64,000 bases of DNA from Thiotrichaceae bacterium (lineage in GTDB: Bacteria; Pseudomonadota; Gammaproteobacteria; Beggiatoales; Beggiatoaceae): positions 1-64,000 of the forward strand of contig JAABRD010000012.1 of assembly GCA_011391085.1 (NCBI GenBank). Reading direction: 5' to 3'. The position numbers were made by a program, and so were the translations under genes. The notes below the pieces were generated by a model. It was given only the letters and a program-made list of their open reading frames with translations. It was not told the origin of the DNA and did no database searches. Positions within the stretch are counted from its first letter, which is position 1. Each line of letters begins with the position of its first letter. Of this stretch, positions 49,281 to 56,144 are shown one piece after another.

Positions 49281-50264
49281 ATGGTTGTACCTCGTGTTAG
49301 ATTGGAATGTATGAAAAACGCGAATACCGAATGCCAAAATGAAGTCACGGTCAGTTTAACTATTACCGACTTTGAAGAACATCCATCGGAAATAACCAGA
49401 ATCTTGGAAATTTCACCGTCCAGAGTTTGGTGCAAAGGTGAATTGATTGATGCAAGAACTTCAATACGTTACAAACAAAACGGTTGGAAACTGTTCTCTT
49501 CCCTATCTAAGAACCAAACATTTAGGGAACATATAGACAATTTGTTGGAAATACTAATTCCCCTCAGCAACAGATTTAGAAATTTACCTCTAATTTGTCA
49601 GATTGAGTTGACCTGTTGTTTCTATATCTACCATGAAATGCCCGAAATATTTTTAGATGGGCTTACTCTTAAGAGACTATCAAAATTGGATGCCGGAATA
49701 GATATTGATCTTTATTACTTTGGTCCCCCTCGTTTTCCACAACTGCTTCACCGGTACCAAGAAGCCTTCATGTGCCACCATCGTGAGGAGGATTCTGCTA
49801 TGAAAATACCCATTTCCTGGAGTATCGACCAGTTTGGGAGAATTATGGGACCACGTTTGCGCGATGGCTATCTGACGGGAGTTTGGTATTCAGAGGGACA
49901 GAGGTTGAAATTGCAGATTCAAAACCTCGCGAACGAGAGGATTGAGATAGAGTTTTTGGAGATAATCGAGATGAATATCACCCAACTTTGTAACGGGGCC
50001 ATTATTTCCGATGTCTCTCTCTGGAAAGTCAATAGTACTCCTGTCGCTTGGAATGTTCCCGATAGTGCTTGGAATATACTTTTCTCGGAACGATATGGTC
50101 TGGCTGGCGCCCAAGAAAAAGCCCGTAAACTGGCTAGAGAACACCCGTACTTCTGGTTGGCACAGGTGGAATGTTCGTATGGTGGGGCAATGGCAGCGAT
50201 TTGTAACCGGGTGGAGATTTTTTCGTCACGACCACTCGACGTTCAAGCGTGTCGATTGGACTGA
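49281..50264 (+). CDS. Chimeric immunity ORF: DUF4279-like N-half plus unknown C-half
   Basis: The first 150 residues look like DUF4279 (VTVSLTITDF ... SEITRILEISPSRVWCKGE ... GWKLFSSL). The frame then continues through a short odd segment into a second module starting MKIPISWSIDQFGRIMG. A strong GAGGAGG at about 49785 precedes an ATG at 49801, so the second module is probably translated separately. The last 30 or so residues read into leader-like repeat DNA (near 50176) and are unlikely to be original. The true start may be ATG 49311. It lies behind the type 33-like cassette and is a likely immunity array. Confidence 0.6.
   Translation: MVVPRVRLECMKNANTECQNEVTVSLTITDFEEHPSEITRILEISPSRVWCKGELIDARTSIRYKQNGWKLFSSLSKNQTFREHIDNLLEILIPLSNRFRNLPLICQIELTCCFYIYHEMPEIFLDGLTLKRLSKLDAGIDIDLYYFGPPRFPQLLHRYQEAFMCHHREEDSAMKIPISWSIDQFGRIMGPRLRDGYLTGVWYSEGQRLKLQIQNLANERIEIEFLEIIEMNITQLCNGAIISDVSLWKVNSTPVAWNVPDSAWNILFSERYGLAGAQEKARKLAREHPYFWLAQVECSYGGAMAAICNRVEIFSSRPLDVQACRLD
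49801..50264 (+). CDS. Probable second immunity gene nested in the chimeric ORF
   Basis: This 154-residue reading starts at ATG 49801 behind GAGGAGG. I do not recognise the family. The sequence is rich in aromatic and acidic residues (SIDQFGRIMGPRLRDGYLTGVWYSEG), without signal peptide or membrane segment. It is in the same frame as the longer ORF because no stop codon separates the modules. Confidence 0.5.
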
Positions 50265-51900
50265 CAAGAGGAAGTCCAATTCGACCTCAGACCATCAGAC
50301 GTTGAATTATACTTATGATGGATCGTTACCTCTCTCCGAAACTTGGAATGGGACGATAGCAGGTTCGTTGAGTCTGGAGTATAATAATGATTTGCGAGTG
50401 ACCTCGGCGAGTGTCAATGGCGGTTCGACGGTGACTTACCAATATGATGCCGACGGTTTGCTAGTGGGCGCGGGGGAGATGAACTTGACCAGGGATTCTT
50501 CCACGGGTCTCCTCCTGGGCACCCAACTGGGTTCGGTGACCACTCAACGGACTTACAATGCCTTTGGGGAACTGGCAAGTGAGACGGCGAGTTATCAAGG
50601 AAATATCCTTTCCCAAGTGCAGTATTCACGGGACAAATTGGGACGGATAGTCAGCAAAGTGGAGACGCTTGACGGTGTCACCACGACCTTTGAATATAGC
50701 TATGACTTAGCGGGTCGCTTGGTGGAAGTGAAGCAAGATGGGGTGGTTACCGAGAGTTACGAGTATGATGCCAATGGCAATCGGGTGCAGGCCCTCACCT
50801 CTGTTCAAGGAATGGTGTTGGGGAGTTATGATGACCAGGATAGATTGATTGAGTATGGTGAGAATCGTTACACGTATACGGCCAATGGGGAACTTCTTAC
50901 CAAGACCCGCCTTGGGCAAACGACCACTTATCACTATGATGTCTTTGGCAATTTGAGACAAGTCCAGTTGCCAGGGAAGACCATCGAGTATGTCATTGAT
51001 GGGCGAACTCGGCGCGTTGGCAAGACGGTGAATGGGAATCTGGTTCAGGGATTTTTGTATCAAGGGAGTTTGAAACCCATTGCCGAGTTGGATGGGGAAG
51101 GGAATGTGGTGGCCCGGTTTGTCTATGGGAGTAAGGGGAATGTGCCGGATTATTTGGTCAAGGAGGGGAAGACTTATCGGATAATCAGTGACCACTTGGG
51201 GAGTCCACGGTTGGTGGTGGACCTGAGTAATGGGGACGTGGCGCAGAAAATGGATTATGATGCGTTTGGGAACGTGGTCTTGGATACTCAGCCGGGATTC
51301 CAGCCGTTTGGGTTTGCGGGGGGGATGTATGATGCAGAGACGGGGTTGGTGCGGTTTGGGGCGCGGGATTATGACGCGGAGAGTGGGAGGTGGACGAGTA
51401 AGGACCCGATTGGGTTTGAGGGTGGGGATAGTAATTTGTTTGGGTATGTCGTAAGCAGTCCGGTTAACTTTATTGATCCACCTGGTCTTGATGTTACTGT
51501 TATCGTAAATAACAACACCCTAATTATTGGTACCCACGTTGGTGTATATGATAGTAGTTCTGCTGGCAATGTCTTATATGATCCAGGTGGATCTTATAAA
51601 ACCCCGCAAAAAGGTTCTGGAGATGCACTCTATGGAGAAGATGCCAATCTTCCAGACTATATAGAATTCCAAAAGGGAGATGGACCAAAAGTTCAGTTGT
51701 TTCATTTCGAAACTACTGCCGCGGAAGATGCGGAAATACGAAAACGAATAGAAGAACAAGGGGGTTGCGATCCAGGTTTTTGTTCAATTTGTTCTGGAAC
51801 GGTATTGCGGGGAATTGGGCCGTTTAAAAATCTCGGGTCGACTCGTACGCCGGCTGGCATGGCTAGCGAATTGCGTAAGTTGGGAGGTGGAACCCCATGA
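50179..51900 (+). CDS. Orphan Rhs cassette 3 with papain-like tip
   Basis: Homology to the full-length Rhs begins near 50297 (LNYTYDGSLPLSETWNG) and runs through the whole core to [16 protein letters not shown]. The 135-residue tip begins after FIDPPG. It has a His in IIGTHVGVYDSS, the segment LYDPGGSYK, and a Cys-rich CDPGFCSICSGTVLRGIG followed by STRTPAGMASEL. An ordered His and Cys with this context suggests a papain-like (NlpC/DUF-type) hydrolase, though the family is not certain. The start is uncertain: the open frame extends to 50011 but overlaps the preceding gene. The stop overlaps the next gene as ATGA. Confidence 0.72.
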   Translation: MVGQWQRFVTGWRFFRHDHSTFKRVDWTDKRKSNSTSDHQTLNYTYDGSLPLSETWNGTIAGSLSLEYNNDLRVTSASVNGGSTVTYQYDADGLLVGAGEMNLTRDSSTGLLLGTQLGSVTTQRTYNAFGELASETASYQGNILSQVQYSRDKLGRIVSKVETLDGVTTTFEYSYDLAGRLVEVKQDGVVTESYEYDANGNRVQALTSVQGMVLGSYDDQDRLIEYGENRYTYTANGELLTKTRLGQTTTYHYDVFGNLRQVQLPGKTIEYVIDGRTRRVGKTVNGNLVQGFLYQGSLKPIAELDGEGNVVARFVYGSKGNVPDYLVKEGKTYRIISDHLGSPRLVVDLSNGDVAQKMDYDAFGNVVLDTQPGFQPFGFAGGMYDAETGLVRFGARDYDAESGRWTSKDPIGFEGGDSNLFGYVVSSPVNFIDPPGLDVTVIVNNNTLIIGTHVGVYDSSSAGNVLYDPGGSYKTPQKGSGDALYGEDANLPDYIEFQKGDGPKVQLFHFETTAAEDAEIRKRIEEQGGCDPGFCSICSGTVLRGIGPFKNLGSTRTPAGMASELRKLGGGTP

Positions 51901-52310
51901 AAACAACTTTATCGCAATATCGTTTCCTGATTGCCTGTTTGATGGTCATGTTTTGCCATTTTATCATTTTTCAGGGTGGTTTAGAACGGTTTTTTGGCAA
52001 ATATCTTTATACTTATTTGTCAGGTGTAGTAGGAGTGATCCTATTATCTGGGCTGTTTTTGAAACCCGATCGATTTGCTATCTGTATACTCTGGTTATTG
52101 GTCGCGCCAGTGGCTGGTTCTATAGTTGGATATCTAGCCCTATCAATACAGTTTCGATTTGAACATGAACGTGTTGTTAGAGTGTCTTTCACAGATTGGT
52201 TATTCGTTAGCACTGTTTTAGTCTACTTGATTGCCAGACTTTGGGCGATTTCTCTAGGTCTGTTGGCCTGTTGCGGAATCGACTATTTGGTATTTCGTCG
52301 CGATAATTAG
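51897..52310 (+). CDS. Membrane protein, candidate immunity for cassette 3
   Basis: This 137-residue protein has about four hydrophobic segments (FLIACLMVMFCHFIIF, YLSGVVGVILLSGLFL, AICILWLLVAPVAGSIVGYL, and a C-terminal one). Its ATG overlaps the toxin stop codon (ATGA). A membrane immunity protein would fit a tip that acts in the periplasm, such as a peptidoglycan hydrolase. No family is recognised. Confidence 0.65.
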   Translation: MKTTLSQYRFLIACLMVMFCHFIIFQGGLERFFGKYLYTYLSGVVGVILLSGLFLKPDRFAICILWLLVAPVAGSIVGYLALSIQFRFEHERVVRVSFTDWLFVSTVLVYLIARLWAISLGLLACCGIDYLVFRRDN

Positions 52311-52638
52311 ACCGCCTTGGGGCACATTAAACGTATCTGTTTGGTGTGCGGCTATTGGAGTGGGAATTGGTATCTACCTGAATGAAGGTAAGCAACATTC
52401 AGATGAAGAAAAAGCTTTGACGGATATGATTGACACGGATACTAACGGCGGAAGAAAGCCTCTCAATCCTGAAGATGCTGAGGCCGCTATGGATTTGGGA
52501 AAAGGACTTGGATTAGACCCAATCAAGGATCATAGATATGGTCAGGATGCAATGCATTGGGTTGGAGGACCACACCTCCATATTGGAAATTGTAACCTTC
52601 AAAAAAGCGGTGATCATATACCAGCATTACCGCGTTAA
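52311..52638 (+). pseudogene. Displaced Rhs tip fragment
   Basis: An open frame without a proper start runs from just after the membrane protein to 52638. It reads RPPWGTLNVSVWCAAIGVGI, then acidic text and a His-rich end (HRYGQDAMHWVGGPHLHIG). The Gly/Ala-rich hydrophobic start is like the segment just after the core in other Rhs tips, so this looks like a tip severed from its core. The His-rich end may be a nuclease-like site; the family is unassigned. Confidence 0.6.
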
Positions 52639-52652
52639 ACTTTGGAGAGAAT

Positions 52653-53252
52653 ATGGAAAGAATCTGCGGATTTGCAGTCGTTAGACGTGCGAAGTGTAAT
52701 TTTCTTGATGATCTAACTCCACCGCGGATAGGTGGAGTTTATTATCACGGGGTTAAAAGGCAAAGTTGGAGTGAACTTAGAGAACCATATTACGAAGAAA
52801 CGCTACCGGTTCACTATAGCAAGTTATTTCGGTCATTGGAACTTACCAACGTAATTACATTGACCCAAGAACTAGAGATTGCACAAGATTTATTGTTTTT
52901 TTCCAATAAAGATGAACCGTTAAATGAACTCATTACGATTTACTCGAAAGGATTGGAAAGAACTAGAGGCAGTTTGAGAACGGCTCTAAAAATCAAATGG
53001 CTTGGAGAAGATGTGGTATGCGGCGGAATTGGTTCTATGCTCATGGAGGGAATCTTTACGAAACCTTATTTATTTTCTGACTTCACGAACTATCTTAATC
53101 AATATGGATTATTTGACATAAACAGTTCCGCGACAGATTTGTATGTGGTTCACTACAATGAATTAAATAAGCAAGGACATAATTTGGAAATATTTTCAGA
53201 CCGCATACATTCACTGGATAAAGTCTGGATTGGTGTCCCTGAGGCCACGTAG
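52653..53252 (+). CDS. Candidate immunity protein for the displaced tip
   Basis: I do not recognise this 199-residue protein. It has no signal peptide, and GGAGAG lies just before the ATG. The sequence is mixed alpha/beta with aromatic-rich stretches (RIGGVYYHGVKRQSWSEL). It begins 14 bp after the displaced tip stop codon, which suggests it is the matching immunity gene. Confidence 0.6.
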   Translation: MERICGFAVVRRAKCNFLDDLTPPRIGGVYYHGVKRQSWSELREPYYEETLPVHYSKLFRSLELTNVITLTQELEIAQDLLFFSNKDEPLNELITIYSKGLERTRGSLRTALKIKWLGEDVVCGGIGSMLMEGIFTKPYLFSDFTNYLNQYGLFDINSSATDLYVVHYNELNKQGHNLEIFSDRIHSLDKVWIGVPEAT

Positions 53253-53310
53253 CTAGGTCGGGTGGGCCAGTGTTTCTTGGTCCACTCATCCAATAGATTG
53301 GGAGAGTTAA

Positions 53311-53745
53311 ATGGAAACCACAAGAACCTATTTTCATGATTACCCAAGTTGTTCAAGAACCTACGCTACGTTATGTATTTATCATCAGGACCTGGTGCCC
53401 AGCCAAATTACCCAGTTGCTGGGCGTCAAACCCAGCTGTTCACAAATCAAGGGAGAGGTCCTGAGAAAAGGACAAGTGGCACCCATCGGTGGTTGGTTCT
53501 TAAAGACACGAGATGTCATAGACTCTCGAGATTTAAGATACCATATAGACGCCTTACTCCAGAAACTCGGCCCACAGCGAGAAATCTTGAAATTATTACG
53601 GGAACGCGGATATGATATTCGCATTTCCTGCTTTTGGGAATCCGCGACGGGAAACGGCGGACCACTTCTGGATTACCAGATGATGTCGGAATTAGGAGAG
53701 TTGTCGATTGATATACACTTTGATATCTGGTTTGATACCAGATAA
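53311..53745 (+). CDS. DUF4279 family protein, candidate immunity
   Basis: This 144-residue protein shows DUF4279 features: LCIYHQDLVPSQITQLLGVKPS near the start, GWFLKTRDVIDSRDLRYHID in the middle, and a C-terminal beta segment SIDIHFDIWF. A second DUF4279-like domain is at 49281. The stop codon is 11 bp before the group II intron, and the gene immediately precedes the interrupted leader repeat. Confidence 0.7.
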   Translation: METTRTYFHDYPSCSRTYATLCIYHQDLVPSQITQLLGVKPSCSQIKGEVLRKGQVAPIGGWFLKTRDVIDSRDLRYHIDALLQKLGPQREILKLLRERGYDIRISCFWESATGNGGPLLDYQMMSELGELSIDIHFDIWFDTR

Positions 53746-53756
53746 GGTAGGGTGGG

Positions 53757-54587
53757 GTGTGCCTAGTTAGGCGTTAAGAAATGGGGTGAGATTCCCCCTT
53801 CATTGAGTGAAAACCAGAAACTTCTTTAATCTGGGTAGTTTATGAAGTCCTTACTCTCAGACCTCGGAGATTCTAACAAATCATTTGGGTGTACAGCGAG
53901 AGGAAAACTGCGGAATGGTGAACTTAGGAGACTCTGTTTAATGTCACCACCGCTTGGAGAGACCGCTATGGTTAGCGAAAGCAAAGTCTTGGTTGAAGCC
54001 TCAAAAAACCTACAGGGTCAAAGACACCTATACAATGACGTCCCACCACCATTGTAACACTCTAAAGGTGTCTGGGGTAGAGAGACAACCTAATGCGGTC
54101 AATAAATTCTTAACGACTGAAACTAGGGATAAGGTGATTAAGTGTCCAATGGACTAGGTGTTAGCCAATTCTTAATCATCTTACAGAGGCGTAATAGTAT
54201 GTAAGTCAAGGAATGGACTAATTTATCGTGGTTGATAGAAACACACGAATCCCAGGGACGAATGGAACAAAAGTACGCTAGGAGGTTTCTTAATCCATTG
54301 AGTTCTTTGGATTTTTAACCAGCTTCAAGGTAGTAGATTGAGAGCCTACTAAGTCATCGTAGGAGAATCAACTTGAGGATTAGCGTCGCTACTAAAACGG
54401 GTTACTCATCTACAAAGACCGTGAGTTAAGGCCAGCCGTTTTTTTTTGAAATGGCTGGTGGTCATTGGGGAAGCCAAGCCCTGACCAAAATCTTTGAAAG
54501 CCGTGTGAAGCGAAAGTTTCCCGCACGGTTTGGGGTGGGGGGAAGTCCTAATCTCTAGTAAGAGAAGATGTCCTTCTCTATCACCAT
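53757..54587 (+). mobile_element. ORF-less group II intron (831 nt)
   Basis: The 5' end GTGTGCC followed by TAGTTAGGCGTTAAG fits the GUGYG intron start. A canonical 34-nt domain V is at 54498-54531, and domain VI at 54534-54585 carries a bulged A at 54580, 7 nt from the 3' end (AT). EBS1 CCCACC (54042-54047), in the loop of an ACAATG/CATTGT stem, pairs perfectly with the last six exon bases GGTGGG (53751-53756). Removing 53757-54587 rejoins GTAGGGTGGG to CAAACG, exactly as in the empty repeat at 54641-54663. No reverse transcriptase/maturase is encoded, so any splicing or mobility would need self-splicing or a maturase in trans. Confidence 0.93.
54498..54587 (+). ncRNA. Group II intron domains V and VI
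   Basis: Domain V has a 9-bp lower stem (AAGCCGTGT with GCACGGTTT), a 2-nt bulge CC, a 5-bp upper stem and a GAAA tetraloop, with the catalytic AGC at 54499-54501. Domain VI pairs GGTGGGGGGAAG (54534-54545) with CTTCTCTATCACC (54573-54585), leaving A54580 unpaired as branch point. Both match the expected geometry exactly. Confidence 0.93.
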
Positions 54588-54745
54588 CAAACGTTTTGTG
54601 GTTTGCCCCCCACTTCTGTACCATGACGGCAACTTGAGTAGCCAGGTAGGGTGGGCAAACGTCCTTTTGTTTGCCCACCGTTCACCACGACGGTCGGTGG
54701 ATATGGTGGGTCAACCTGCCTCTGACACCCCTTCACTTCCGCAAC
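54588..54745. repeat. Rhs leader repeats: intron-split copy and intact copy
   Basis: Immediately after the intron, CAAACGTTTTGTGGTTTGCC is the right half of a diverged leader repeat whose left half is at 53745-53756. An intact copy begins near 54637 (AGCCAGGTAGGGTGGGCAAA) and continues through CACCGTTCACCACGACGGTC and GGTGGGTCAACCTGCCTCTG to the start of the next Rhs fragment. Confidence 0.8.
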
Positions 54746-54749
54746 TGGG

Positions 54750-55781
54750 ATGCTTCTCACCAAGACCCGTCAAGGGCAAACGACCACTTATCACTACGAT
54801 GTCTTTGGCAATTTGAGACAAGTGGAGTTGCCTGGAAAGACCATTGAGTATGTCATTGATGGGCGGAATCGGCGCGTTGGCAAGAAGGTCAATGGGACGT
54901 TGGTTCAAGGATTCTTGTATCAAGGGAGTTTGAAACCGATTGCCGAGTTGGATGGGGAAGGGAATGTCGTGGCCCGGTTTGTCTATGGGAGTAAGGGGAA
55001 TGTGCCAGATTATTTGGTCAAGGAGGGGAAGACTTATCGGATAATCAGTGACCATTTGGGGAGTCCAAGGTTGGTGGTGGACCTCGGGAGTGGGGACGTG
55101 GCGCAGAAGATGGAGTATGATGCGTTTGGAAACGTGGTCTTGGATACTCAGCCGGGATTCCAGCCGTTTGGGTTTGCGGGGGGAATTTATGATTTGGATA
55201 CCCAATTGGTGAGGTTTGGGGCCAGGGATTATGACGCGGAGAGTGGACGGTGGACGAGTAAAGACCCGATTGGGTTTGAGGGTGGGGATAGTAATTTGTT
55301 TGGGTATGTGTTGGACGCGCCCGTTAATTTGATGGATATAAACGGTTTCATTCCTATAGATACTGCGTGGGATTTAGCCAATATTGTGGTTGATATTGCC
55401 ACAGGTGATAATGTTGCCTTAGCAGCCGATACGGTTGCACTTGCGGTCCCGTATCTTCCTGCCGGTATAACCAAGATTAATAAAGTCGACACCGTCATAG
55501 CTGAGACTCTTTCTGGAAAAGGAAATATTACAAGTAGTGTAACAGTGAGTGCCGATGAGCTTCTTGAGGCTGGAGAGCGGTTTCTTGGAAGTGAATATAG
55601 GGAAATTGGCAAATCTGGAAGTGGTGTGTTTCGTAGCGCGGATGGTTCACGACAATTTAGAATAGATGACAATTCTCTTTTAGGGCAGCATAAACCGTAT
55701 GTACCGCATGGACACTTAGAAACCTACGCGCCCAAAGCACGGACACCAACAACCAATAATCACATTCCATTTTGCGACTAA
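54750..55781 (+). CDS. Orphan Rhs cassette 4 with DGSRQFR-type tip
   Basis: Homology to the full-length Rhs starts abruptly at [11 protein letters not shown] and ends with [14 protein letters not shown]. The tip (about 145 residues, after LMDINGF) has a hydrophobic segment followed by [31 protein letters not shown] and a late His-rich [16 protein letters not shown] recall this layout from other Rhs/Cdi tips but cannot name the activity. No signal peptide or SD is seen. It lies directly after the intron-bearing leader. Confidence 0.72.
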   Translation: MLLTKTRQGQTTTYHYDVFGNLRQVELPGKTIEYVIDGRNRRVGKKVNGTLVQGFLYQGSLKPIAELDGEGNVVARFVYGSKGNVPDYLVKEGKTYRIISDHLGSPRLVVDLGSGDVAQKMEYDAFGNVVLDTQPGFQPFGFAGGIYDLDTQLVRFGARDYDAESGRWTSKDPIGFEGGDSNLFGYVLDAPVNLMDINGFIPIDTAWDLANIVVDIATGDNVALAADTVALAVPYLPAGITKINKVDTVIAETLSGKGNITSSVTVSADELLEAGERFLGSEYREIGKSGSGVFRSADGSRQFRIDDNSLLGQHKPYVPHGHLETYAPKARTPTTNNHIPFCD

Positions 55782-55792
55782 GGTGTATGATT

Positions 55793-56011
55793 ATGAATAT
55801 CAAAATCAATGTAGTAGGTCAAATTGTAGCAGGTAATAGAGAAGTTGGTTCATTCGTCAAGGTTTTAGATGATGCTGAAAGTACCGGTGGATTTCTGATT
55901 CTCATGGCAAGTACTTCTGAAATGGAAGACTGTTTTGATGATTGGGTTGAAAATGAAGGTTCTCTTCGACAGTATTTTCTGGAGTCGGGCTGGACTGTTT
56001 TGTGGTTGTGA
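55793..56011 (+). CDS. Small candidate immunity protein for cassette 4
   Basis: This 72-residue acidic protein starts at ATG 55793, preceded by AAGGTG; an upstream TTG overlapping the toxin end is less likely. The text GGFLILMASTSEMEDCFDDW and YFLESGWTVLWL is compact and aromatic. It begins 11 bp after the toxin stop. The role is inferred from position. Confidence 0.65.
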   Translation: MNIKINVVGQIVAGNREVGSFVKVLDDAESTGGFLILMASTSEMEDCFDDWVENEGSLRQYFLESGWTVLWL

Positions 56012-56027
56012 TTCGTTGATAACGGCG

Positions 56028-56115
56028 TTTAGCCAGGTAGCCAGGTAGTTCACTACGACAGTCTGCGGGTATGGTGGGGCAACCTGCCTCTGACACCTCT
56101 TCACTCCCGCAACCC
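56028..56115. repeat. Rhs leader repeat, copy before the HINT cassette
   Basis: The copy reads AGCCAGGTAGCCAGGTAG, then TTCACTACGACAGTCTGCGG and ATGGTGGGGCAACCTGCCTC. The central GGGTGGGCAAACG segment is deleted. It ends 30 bp before the ATG of the next gene. Confidence 0.7.
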
Positions 56116-56144
56116 ATTTTGGAATCGAAAACCAATTAACTACT

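Noticed and set aside
53842-54157. Short ORFs inside the group II intron
   Set aside because: They overlap structured ribozyme domain I including EBS1; none resembles a maturase.
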